From positions 1-8,975 of the forward strand of contig CAZYBE010000066.1 in assembly GCA_964645765.1 (NCBI GenBank): a stretch of DNA of 8,975 nt, written 5' to 3'. Under the pieces are notes generated by a model. The model saw nothing but the letters and a program-made list of their open reading frames with translations, was not told the origin of the DNA and did no database searches. Every line of letters begins with the position of its first letter. Position 1 is the stretch's first letter. Positions 1 to 7,500 of this stretch are shown one piece after another. This DNA comes from CAZGMN01 sp964645765. GTDB lineage: Bacteria; Acidobacteriota; Aminicenantia; Aminicenantales; Aminicenantaceae. Position numbers and translations under genes: made by a program.

Positions 1-1631
1 TCGACAAAGTACTGCTCTCCCTCGCAGATATAGATGGCCTTGGGATGAAGGGTGGTCAGGGCTGAAGAGAAGTCCACTTCGGCGATGACTTTTGTCTTTC
101 CGGTCGTGTCCACGACAACGAAATTGTCGGAGCTGATGCTTCTCAGGCTGACCGAATCCGCAGGGTAAGCCTCAGAGGTCCAAAACCATTTGTCTTTTGA
201 ATGATGAAGGAGCTTATCCTCTTCTAAGAATTCCAGAATTTCACCGATATCGGCCTTTCCGAATTTTTCTCCATCGCTGAAGGGAAGCTCAAAGGCGGCG
301 CACTCGATGTGGCTGACAAGGATGGATAGATTGTCGGGGTTGATCAAGGCCTTCTCAGGGCTTTTCATGAAAAAATAATCCGGGTGGTTGACGATGAACT
401 GGTCGAGCGGAGTGCTGGAGGCGACAAGAACCGCTGCCGACTTTCCTGTTTTTCGGCCTGCCCGGCCTGCCCTCTGCCAGGTGCTGGCGATTGTTCCAGG
501 ATAGCCGGCGAGCACAGAGACGTCAAGGCTGCCGATATCGATGCCCAGCTCCAGGGCATTGGTCGAGACAACTCCTTTTATTTTCCCATCCCTCAAGCCT
601 TTTTCGATCTCCCTTCTTTTTAAGGGAAGGTAGCCGCCCCTGTAGCCGCGGACGAGCCCCTCGTCTTTGATGGATTTTTCAATCTCCTGTTTGAGGTAGG
701 TGACCAGGACTTCAGTGATCAGCCGGCTCCGGGCAAAGACAATGGTCTGGAGGTCATTGTGGATAAAGACCGAGGCCACCAGCCGCGATTCATTGACATA
801 GGAGCGGCGAATGCCCAAGAACCTGTTGACCACAGGCGGGTTGTAGAAAATGAAGTATTTCTCCCCTCGCGGCGCGCCGTTTTCATCGATGAGCGAGACC
901 GGCTCCTCAATCATCTTCTCTGCCATCTCCAGAGGGTTGGCGATGGTGGCAGTGCAGAGGATGAATTGAGGATGAGAGCCGTAGAATGCGGCGATTCTCT
1001 TCAGCCTCCTGATGATGTTTGCCAGATGGCTGCCGAAGATGCCTCTGTAGTTGTGAAGCTCATCGACCACCACGTATTTCAAGTTCTCGAAGAGCTTTAT
1101 CCATTTGGTGTGATGGGGGAGAATCCCGGCGTGGAGCATGTCAGGGTTGGTAAGGATGATATGCCCGCGGGCCCTTATCGCTTTTCTTGCATCCTGGGGC
1201 GTATCCCCGTCATAGGTGAAAATACTGATTTCAGCAGGAAGAAGGTTGATCGTCTCATCGAGCTCGGCTCTCTGGTCCTGGGAAAGAGCCTTGGTCGGGA
1301 AAAGATAGATGGCACGGGCCGATGGATTTTTGATGATGGCATCGAGCACTGGCAGGTTGTAGCAGAGTGTTTTTCCAGAAGCAGTCGGAGTGACAACAGC
1401 GATGTTTTTTCCTTCTTTGAGCAACTGCCAGGAGAGATTCTGGTGGGAGTAGAGTTTCAAAAAGCCTTTGTCTTTCAGGGCCTTGACCAGGAGGGGATCG
1501 ACATCAGAGGGATACTCGCAGTATTTTCCTTCCTGGGCAGGAAGGTGCTTTATGGCCCGGATGGATTCGTTCTTGACGCCAATCTCTTCTAAGATTTTCA
1601 AAGATTTGATAAGGTTTTCCTCTCTTCCCAT
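1..1631 (-). CDS. MrfA/YprA-type DEAD/DEAH-box repair helicase, N-terminal 543 residues (C-terminus beyond the left edge)
   Basis: Superfamily 2 helicase, read on the minus strand from ATG at 1631-1629; the frame is open to the window edge. Visible motifs in order: LYSHQ Q-motif-like segment (residues 60-64), Walker A TPTASGKT (81-88, Lys87), DELH box (190-193), motif III TATIANP (227-233), motif IV QTIVFARSR (295-303), the family-typical RGGYLP segment just before residue 330, motif V STNALELGID (356-365) and motif VI QRAGRAGR (386-393). The DQFIVNHPDYFF stretch after motif VI is also typical of this family. Relatives are about 750 residues and end in a DUF1998 domain with a four-cysteine metal site; that part lies outside the window. 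Bacillus MrfA works in mitomycin-lesion repair with the nuclease MrfB, independently of UvrABC; a similar role here is inference. The start is supported by AAGGA 8 nt upstream. Divergent from uvrA. Long plus-strand open frames across this gene are shadows. Confidence 0.9.
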   Translation of the reverse strand, partial: MGREENLIKSLKILEEIGVKNESIRAIKHLPAQEGKYCEYPSDVDPLLVKALKDKGFLKLYSHQNLSWQLLKEGKNIAVVTPTASGKTLCYNLPVLDAIIKNPSARAIYLFPTKALSQDQRAELDETINLLPAEISIFTYDGDTPQDARKAIRARGHIILTNPDMLHAGILPHHTKWIKLFENLKYVVVDELHNYRGIFGSHLANIIRRLKRIAAFYGSHPQFILCTATIANPLEMAEKMIEEPVSLIDENGAPRGEKYFIFYNPPVVNRFLGIRRSYVNESRLVASVFIHNDLQTIVFARSRLITEVLVTYLKQEIEKSIKDEGLVRGYRGGYLPLKRREIEKGLRDGKIKGVVSTNALELGIDIGSLDVSVLAGYPGTIASTWQRAGRAGRKTGKSAAVLVASSTPLDQFIVNHPDYFFMKSPEKALINPDNLSILVSHIECAAFELPFSDGEKFGKADIGEILEFLEEDKLLHHSKDKWFWTSEAYPADSVSLRSISSDNFVVVDTTGKTKVIAEVDFSSALTTLHPKAIYICEGEQYFV

Positions 1632-1639
1632 AACACTTA

Positions 1640-1644
1640 TCCTT
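1640..1644 (-). promoter_or_regulatory. Ribosome binding site of the helicase gene
   Basis: Minus-strand AAGGA lies 8 nt before the ATG at 1631. It supports that start codon over any internal one. Confidence 0.6.
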
Positions 1645-1665
1645 GTCTGCTCATCTGCAGATTCT

Positions 1666-1695
1666 ATATTATTATTTTTCTGGAAACATGGTCAA
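1666..1695 (-). promoter_or_regulatory. Candidate sigma70-type promoter for the helicase gene
   Basis: On the minus strand, TTGACC (1695-1690, 5 of 6 to TTGACA) is followed after 18 nt by TAATAT (1671-1666, 4 of 6 to TATAAT) inside an AT-rich run. The predicted start site near 1658 gives a leader of about 27 nt that contains the AAGGA ribosome binding site. Recognised by eye only; the consensus of this organism's sigma factor is not known. Confidence 0.45.
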
Positions 1696-1729
1696 TGAAG
1701 AATTGGAAGCTTCTCAAACTCCGTGATAC

Positions 1730-1873
1730 GGGTAAGGGTTGGAGGTTCGGAGCACGCTGATTTTCCCCAGCGAGGAAAATCAGCTCCCATTCAGCCTTCG
1801 CTCTTCTCTCCTTCGGAGAGAAACCGTGCCCGCTCAGGCTTCATAGGGGACTCCTCACCTCCAACCCTCACCC
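1730..1873. repeat. Nested inverted-repeat element, MITE-like or structured-RNA-like
   Basis: The outer arms are 1730-1746 and 1857-1873, 17 nt each. Sixteen positions pair; the exception is 1734 with 1869. The stem extends by four more pairs (1749-1752 with 1851-1854) after a 2x2 internal loop. Inside is a perfect 11-bp hairpin (1756-1766 with 1774-1784, 7-nt loop). A second perfect 8-bp hairpin (1804-1811 with 1815-1822, 3-nt loop) is flanked by a weak 5-bp stem (1793-1797 with 1836-1840). The whole would fold into a branched, cloverleaf-like structure on either strand. It contains no gene: the 63-codon frame through it (1723-1914) has no ribosome binding site or recognisable product. The terminal arms carry G-rich and C-rich repetitive-looking sequence of the kind seen in dispersed intergenic repeats. 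No target-site duplication is evident. Whether it is a dispersed repeat, an RNA or a regulatory structure cannot be settled from one copy. Confidence 0.7.
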
Positions 1874-1931
1874 TTACAATCATCCTGATATCGCAGATTT
1901 GGGCAGACTTTTAATTAAGAAATAAATAACC

Positions 1932-1959
1932 TTGTCCGGCATATAAGCTGTGGTAAAAT
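1932..1959 (+). promoter_or_regulatory. Candidate uvrA promoter, almost abutting the start codon
   Basis: TTGTCC (1932-1937, 4 of 6 to TTGACA) and TAAAAT (1954-1959, 5 of 6 to TATAAT) are spaced by 16 nt, downstream of an AT-rich run. A start site about 7 nt after the -10 box falls at 1966-1968, on or next to the uvrA ATG. TATAAG at 1942-1947 is an alternative -10 box without a good -35 partner; it would also give a leader of only about 14 nt. No Shine-Dalgarno precedes the ATG in either case. Confidence 0.4.
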
Positions 1960-1967
1960 AATTCGTT

Positions 1968-4490
1968 ATGTTAGAAGAAATCAGGGTCAAGAAAGCGGCC
2001 CAGCATAACCTTAAAAGAATCGATGTCAGCCTGCCGCGGAATAAGCTGATTGTCGTCACCGGGCCGAGCGGCTCCGGAAAGTCGTCCCTCGCCTTCGATA
2101 CCCTCTATGCTGAGGGTCAGAGGCGATACATCGAATGCCTTTCAGCCTATGCCCGCCAGTACATCGAGCAGATGGAGAAGCCGGAGATGGAATCCATCGA
2201 AGGCATCTCTCCTTCCATCTCCATCGACCAGAGGACAATCTCCTCCCATCCCCGTTCGACAGTCGGGACAGTGACAGAGATTTATGATTTTTTAAGGCTG
2301 CTCTTTGCCAGAGTGGGGATAGCCCATTGCCCTCGCTGCGGAAGAAAGGTTAGCTCCCAGACCCCTCAGCAGATATTAAAAAGAATTTTTGATTCAGCAT
2401 CAGGCGAGAAAGTCAAAATCCTTTCGCCAATGGTCAAAGGCCGCAAAGGCGAATACCAGCGCCTTTTTGAGAAATTGAGCAAAAAGGGATTCCTCCGTGC
2501 TCGAGTCGACGGCCAGTTCAGGGAGCTGGAGGAAGAGATCATTCTGGAGAAAACAAAAAAGCACAACATCGAGGTCTTGATCGATGAAATCAATGTTTCC
2601 TCGGCGACAGAAAGGAGGTTGAGGGAAGCTGTAGATAAAGCTCTGGAAATTTCTGAAGGGGATATCCTATTGCTTAAAGAGGGGAGCGAAAGCTATTATT
2701 CCTTGAAGCTCCTTTGCCCTTACTGTGAAATCAGCCTTCCAGAGCTTGAGCCCAGGAATTTTTCCTTTAACAGCCCTTATGGAGCCTGCTCTCGCTGCCA
2801 TGGCCTGGGGTTTCAGACTGTCCTCGACGAATGGGGCGAAATTGAGCTCACGGATGAGGTCTGCCCCCTCTGCCAGGGAAGCAGGCTGAAGAAGGAAAGC
2901 TTAGCTGTTAAAGTTGGAGGAAAAAACATCCATGAGCTGACGTCGTTTCCAGTCGGCGAGTTGATGAAAGAGCTTGCGTCTTTCGAATTTTCGCCCTCAG
3001 AGAAGCTGATTGCTTCAAAGATACTCAAGGAGATTCTATCGCGCCTTGAGGTTATTGTTGAGCTGGGAATGCCCTACATCCAGTTGTCCCGGACCACGGC
3101 CTCCCTTTCGGGCGGAGAGGCGCGCCGCCTCCGACTCGCGGCTCAGGTTGGCGCCCGGCTGAGGGGTATCCTCTATGTGCTCGATGAGCCGACCATAGGC
3201 CTTCATCAACGAGATAACGGACGTCTGATTTCTTTTTTGAGAGAGATGAGAGACCAAGGGAATTCCATCGTCGTCGTCGAGCACGATGAGCAGACCATTT
3301 GCTCCGCTGATTTCATCCTGGATTTGGGCCCTGGCGCTGGAGAAGGAGGAGGGTTCAAAGTTGCTGAAGGAAACTTGGAGGAAATCCTTTCCTCTGAGCT
3401 TTCTCTGACCTCTCAGTACCTGAGAGGAGAAAAATCCATCCCCCTTCCTTCAGAGCGAAGAGAGCCAAAAGGCTGGCTCGTCGTCCAGAAAGCAGCTGAG
3501 CATAATTTGAAGAATATCAATGTCCGGATTCCCCTTTCAGTCATGACTGCAGTCACCGGGGTCTCGGGTTCAGGGAAAAGCACCCTCATCTATGACATTC
3601 TCTATAAAAGCCTTCTGAATATCTTTTATAGGGCCAAACAGAAGGAAGGAAAGCACCAGGCCATTTTAGGAATAGAGCAGGTCAACAAGGTCGTCTCCGT
3701 CGACCAGAAAGCCATCGGCCGAACGCCCCGCTCCAACCCAGCCACTTATACCGGAGCTTTCACTCCCCTGAGGCAGCTTTTTTCCCGGACTCCTGAATCA
3801 AGGATGAGAGGGTATTTGGCAAGCCGATTCAGTTTCAACCTGCCAGGAGGCCGGTGCGAGCAGTGCGCTGGAGCCGGGGTCAAGAAAATAGAGATGCATT
3901 TCTTGCCCGATGTCTTTGTCACCTGCGACCGTTGTGGAGGAAAGCGCTACAATCTGGAGACTCTTTCTGTCCGGTATAAAGGGAAGAATATTTCGGATTA
4001 TTTGGATATGACAGTGGATGAAGCTTATGAATATCTGAAAGCCCATCCGGTCCTGAAACGCAAGCTCGGGACGTTGAAAAGAGTCGGGTTGGGCTATATC
4101 AAACTCGGGCAGCCGGCTCCGACTCTTTCCGGAGGCGAGGCCCAGCGGATCAAGCTGACCAAGGAGCTAAGCCGGAAGAATACGGGGGAGACGATTTATC
4201 TTCTGGATGAGCCGACCACCGGCCTTCATTTCGATGATGTCCGCAAGCTTCTCCAGGTGCTTTCGGAGCTGGTGGAATTGGGCAACACCGTCGTCGTTAT
4301 CGAGCATAACCTTGATGTCATCAAGTTCTGCGACCATGTAATCGACTTGGGTCCAGAAGGGGGCGAGGGAGGAGGCTGGATTGTCGGCCAGGGAGCGCCG
4401 GAAGAAATCGCCGAAAATGAAAACTCTCATACGGGAAAATTCTTAAAAAAAGCATTGAAAAAGACACGGGGAATCTTTTATGCTCATTAA
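1968..4490 (+). CDS. uvrA: Excinuclease ABC subunit A (UvrA), naturally lacking the insertion domain
   Basis: Dimeric cytoplasmic ATPase that finds bulky DNA lesions and loads UvrB in nucleotide excision repair. The 840 residues carry both ABC modules. Module I has Walker A GPSGSGKSS (32-40), signature LSGGE (380-384), Walker B VLDEPT (404-409) and H-loop His439. Module II has Walker A GVSGSGKST (531-539), LSGGE (720-724), LLDEPT (745-750) and His780. Six CxxC pairs (Cys121/124, 250/253, 274/277, 299/302, 630/633, 653/656) fit three zinc sites. The UvrB-binding region (about 128-248) is present, so this is not a UvrA2-type paralogue. The usual length is about 940 residues. The shortfall lies between Gly281 and Cys299, where only 17 residues replace an insertion domain of about 100. 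The start matches the family N-terminus (EIRVKKAAQHNLK), although no Shine-Dalgarno is seen. The next gene follows after 50 nt without an evident terminator. Confidence 0.97.
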   Translation: MLEEIRVKKAAQHNLKRIDVSLPRNKLIVVTGPSGSGKSSLAFDTLYAEGQRRYIECLSAYARQYIEQMEKPEMESIEGISPSISIDQRTISSHPRSTVGTVTEIYDFLRLLFARVGIAHCPRCGRKVSSQTPQQILKRIFDSASGEKVKILSPMVKGRKGEYQRLFEKLSKKGFLRARVDGQFRELEEEIILEKTKKHNIEVLIDEINVSSATERRLREAVDKALEISEGDILLLKEGSESYYSLKLLCPYCEISLPELEPRNFSFNSPYGACSRCHGLGFQTVLDEWGEIELTDEVCPLCQGSRLKKESLAVKVGGKNIHELTSFPVGELMKELASFEFSPSEKLIASKILKEILSRLEVIVELGMPYIQLSRTTASLSGGEARRLRLAAQVGARLRGILYVLDEPTIGLHQRDNGRLISFLREMRDQGNSIVVVEHDEQTICSADFILDLGPGAGEGGGFKVAEGNLEEILSSELSLTSQYLRGEKSIPLPSERREPKGWLVVQKAAEHNLKNINVRIPLSVMTAVTGVSGSGKSTLIYDILYKSLLNIFYRAKQKEGKHQAILGIEQVNKVVSVDQKAIGRTPRSNPATYTGAFTPLRQLFSRTPESRMRGYLASRFSFNLPGGRCEQCAGAGVKKIEMHFLPDVFVTCDRCGGKRYNLETLSVRYKGKNISDYLDMTVDEAYEYLKAHPVLKRKLGTLKRVGLGYIKLGQPAPTLSGGEAQRIKLTKELSRKNTGETIYLLDEPTTGLHFDDVRKLLQVLSELVELGNTVVVIEHNLDVIKFCDHVIDLGPEGGEGGGWIVGQGAPEEIAENENSHTGKFLKKALKKTRGIFYAH
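2811..2861 (+). other. Linker replacing the UvrA insertion domain (residues 282-298)
   Basis: In well-studied UvrA proteins, signature domain I is interrupted by an insertion domain of about 100 residues. It lies between the second zinc-binding module (ending in a GxG turn) and the CPxCxGxRL motif. Here HGLG (278-281) is joined to CPLCQGSRL (299-307) by only 17 residues, rich in acidic side chains. The flanking motifs are intact and in frame, so this looks like a natural domain loss rather than a frameshift or assembly gap. Confidence 0.85.
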
Positions 4491-4527
4491 GAGCTTGGCT
4501 TTATAAAAGGAAAAAGAATTATTTCAT

Positions 4528-4536
4528 AGGAGGAGG
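4528..4536 (+). promoter_or_regulatory. Strong ribosome binding site of the propeller gene
   Basis: AGGAGGAGG ends 4 nt before the ATG at 4541 and contains two overlapping Shine-Dalgarno cores. It fixes the start. It contrasts with the absence of a Shine-Dalgarno ahead of uvrA and with the very weak one ahead of holB. Confidence 0.85.
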
Positions 4537-4540
4537 AATA

Positions 4541-7500
4541 ATGGAAAACAGGAGAATTGAGAGAAATCTTTTGGTCGCCCTTTTTTCAGTTTTTTTACTC
4601 CTAATCTGCTCTTGGGTTTATGCCGATGATTCCCAGCCCGCAGAGAATTTTGACGTTTTTTCCTGGCGAAGCATCGGTCCTTTCAGTTTCTCAGGAAGGA
4701 TTTCAGGCTTCACTGTTCCCCGCGGCCAGAGCCTGACCTATTATGTGGCCGCCGGCACTGGCGGAATCTGGAAGACCGAGGACGGAGGGATTCATTTCGA
4801 GCCTATCTTTGACAAATGCGGGACGATGAGCATCGGCTATATAGCTGTCGCTCCTTCAAACCCTGACATCCTTTATGTCGGCACAGGAGAAGCTTTCCAC
4901 GCTCGCTCCAGCGCCCATGGAAACGGCATGTGGAGATCGGCAAATGGAGGGAAGGATTGGACTCACATCGGACTGGAGAAGAGCTATTTTATCCCCAAGA
5001 TCGCCGTCGATTCCAAAAACCCGGACATTGTCTATGTCGCAGCCGAGGGGAAGCTCTACGACAATGAGATGGACTGCGAGCGGGGCCTGTACAAGACAAT
5101 CGACGGAGGAAAGACTTGGCAGAGAGTCCTCGACTTCAAAGACAGGGGCGTAGGGGACTTTGTCATCGACCCAACAAATTCCGATATTGTTATCGCTGCC
5201 GCTTACAAGATATACAGACGGACATGGACCTTCATTGACCGCCAGGAAGGAAACCATTTCTATAAATCCACTGACGGCGGAAAGACGTGGAAGAAGCTGG
5301 CGAGCGGGCTCCCTCTGGATATGAAATTAGGGAGAAACGGGATTGCCATTTATGAGAAAAATCCGAAAGTTGTCTATATCAGGCTGGACGAAGAAGTCAA
5401 TCTCGGCCTGAACCTGAGAGAAAGAGGGGCCCTTTTTATGGAAGGGCGAATGTTCACAGACGACTATTACCTGAATAAATTCAATGAATACAAAATCGAC
5501 CCAGGAATAAAGAAGCTGGTGAAGTTCGAGCCTATAACGGCCAAGACAGAAAGGGAGCTCGTTGAAAAACTGAACAAGCTCATCCAGGACAGGAGTTTTC
5601 AGAAGACAATCGGGATAAACTGGAAAGCTTTCACAGAAAAAGCAAGAAATATATATAAGAACAAAGAAGAGGTCATGGACAGCATCGACGAGATAGAAAA
5701 GATATTGAAGAAAGAAGAAAAGGAAGACTACATCCTGGAAATCAACAAGCTCATTTATTTCCTGCTTTTCACCGGCTCGGAAGGAGTCGAGATTCAAGAT
5801 GACGTGGTCAAGGTCACCAACATCGAAAAAGTTCAGGTTAATCCCGACCTGAAAGCGCTGCTGAAGTTTGCGCCTGAGAAAATTAAAGACGAAAAAGACC
5901 TTGCCGCCAGGGCGAGCGAGCTCATGCGGGACACAGGGTTTATCGAAAAGCTCGGCATCGACCTCAGAAGTTTCCGGGACAAGGCGAAAAAAGTCTACGA
6001 GGGCAAAAAGGATATCATCGACAAAATAAACAAGGCTGAAGAGAATTTCAAGAAATACGAAGAAGCCGGAATAAGGAATCAGTTCGAGAACAGGTTCATC
6101 CTCGAGATTGTATATGCCGGTGCGCTGAGGATCAATGAGCCCCTGAAAAGATTCGGAGTCATCTACAGGTCTGAAGACCAGGGAGAGACATGGACCAGGA
6201 TGACAGAATACAAGCAGACAGGCGGCAGTGAAGCGATCAATCCAACAGAGGCTGGCTACTACGGAAGAATAGAAGTCGACCCCAACGATGATAAGACTCT
6301 CTATATCGTTGAAACTGTTCCCAAGGTTTCAAAAGACAGTGGGAAGACATTCAGAAACAACCCCTGGACAGGAGTCCACAAGTCGCATGTCGACACCCGC
6401 GCCATCTGGATCGACCCCCTCAATTCCAATCATATCCTCAACGGTAACGACGGCGGACTCGACGAGACCTGGGACGGCGGCAAGCACTGGTCGCAGAAGG
6501 AGACGATAAGCGCCCAGCAATTTTATGATGTCTCTTCGGATAATGAAGTCCCTTACAATGTCATGGGAGGAACCCAGGACAATGGCTGCTGGCTTGGCCC
6601 TTCTCAGAATCGGAACAGCTACGGTGTCTATCCTGCTGACTGGACCTATCTCCCGACCGGCGATGGATTCTATGTGGTTAGGGACTGGTGGAACCCGGAA
6701 TTCATTTATTTTGAGAGCCAGTTCGGAGCCTCAAGGAGGATGAACCTCAAGACAGGAGAGACGATTTCTCTTGCTCCCCGGACAAGCGCTGAGGAGAGAG
6801 CGAGTGGAAAGCCTGTCCAGAGATACCAGTGGAATTCTCCTATCGTCCTTTCGCCTCACAACCCGGGAATCGTCTATGTCTGCTCTCAGTATGTCCAGAT
6901 GTCGAGAAGCAGGGGGGAGAGAGACACCTGGGCAGCCATAAGCCCTGACTTATCCAGGAACAACAAGGAGAGGCTTGAGCTTTCGAGAAAGACAAATCTC
7001 CAGTATGCGACCATAACAACCTTTGCTGAATCTCCGCTTAAGCCCGGATTATACTGGGCAGGCACAGACGACGGAAACCTTCAGTTGAGCACTGACGGCG
7101 GCACCAGTTGGCAGAATCTCACCGCGAATTTCTATGATAAAGACGGAAAGCTCAAGAAAGGGATAACAGGGACGTGCATTCCCTACGAACACTGGGTGAC
7201 CAAGGTCGAGCCCGCGGCTCATGATTCTAATACATGCTATGTCACCTATTCTGGCTATCGCACCCACAACGAGGATAAATCCTACATCTTTGTCACCCGT
7301 GACTTAGGAAAGACCTGGGAAGACCTGAGTGCCGGGATGATGAACCCGGCGAACGATATCGAGGAAGACCCGGATAATCCCAATGTCCTTTATCTGGCAA
7401 CAGATTACGGTGTTTTTGTGACTGTGGACAAAGGAAAGAGCTGGGTCAAGATGTCGACCACAGCCCCTGATGTCCTGATCATGGACCTGGATATTCAGAA

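Larger units (their letters stand above)
1632..1967. other. Divergent intergenic region between the helicase gene and uvrA
   Basis: This 336-nt gene-free stretch separates two oppositely transcribed repair genes. From left to right it holds the helicase ribosome binding site and candidate promoter (1640-1695), a short spacer containing the palindrome GAAGCTTC (1706-1713), the nested inverted-repeat element (1730-1873), an AT-rich segment (about 1908-1930) and the candidate uvrA promoter (1932-1959). I saw no obvious LexA-type operator by eye, but the operator consensus of this lineage is unknown to me. Confidence 0.75.
5396..6154 (+). other. Helical insertion in the propeller protein (residues about 286-538)
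   Basis: Propeller strand KVVYIRLDEE (276-285) and the next Asp-box strand GVIYRSEDQGETW (539-551) are normally separated by a few residues within one blade. Here about 250 residues intervene. They are rich in Lys, Glu, Asp and Ile, contain no Asp box, and include two stretches that read as amphipathic or coiled-coil helices (about 373-396 and 487-510). The boundaries are approximate, because VYAGALR (524-530) may already belong to the resumed blade. The reading frame runs through without interruption. Confidence 0.7.

Noticed and set aside
759..1592. A 277-codon plus-strand open frame opposite the helicase gene
   Set aside because: It lies wholly antisense to a gene with a full set of SF2 helicase motifs. 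Its translation resembles no family, and no ribosome binding site precedes it. It is a codon-bias shadow.
1804..1822. The 8-bp hairpin as a rho-independent terminator
   Set aside because: No T-run follows on either strand, and no gene ends nearby.
1730..1873. The nested hairpins as a tRNA gene
   Set aside because: The cloverleaf-like branching is suggestive, but the arm lengths are wrong, and I see no anticodon arm with 7-nt loop in the right place and no proper T-arm.
1723..1914. A 63-codon frame across the inverted-repeat element
   Set aside because: It starts inside an inverted repeat, lacks a ribosome binding site, and its low-complexity translation follows from the repeat sequence. It is not a credible gene.
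4455..4484. Possible promoter for the propeller gene inside the end of uvrA (TTGAAA, 18 nt, TATGCT)
   Set aside because: The -10 match is only 4 of 6 and lies in coding sequence. With no terminator after uvrA, readthrough is at least as likely. Too weak to annotate.
1968..4490. The short UvrA as a UvrA2 or drug-resistance paralogue
   Set aside because: Those proteins lack the UvrB-binding domain. Here residues 128-248 retain it, and the missing part is the insertion domain instead.
4601..4616. Lipoprotein signal at Cys23 of the propeller protein
   Set aside because: The residue before Cys23 is Ile, not Gly/Ala/Ser, so the lipobox is poor. VYA at 26-28 is a better signal peptidase I site.
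4856..5797. Minus-strand open frames of 133 and 156 codons inside the propeller gene
   Set aside because: They overlap the continuous Asp-box protein on the other strand and show no recognisable product.
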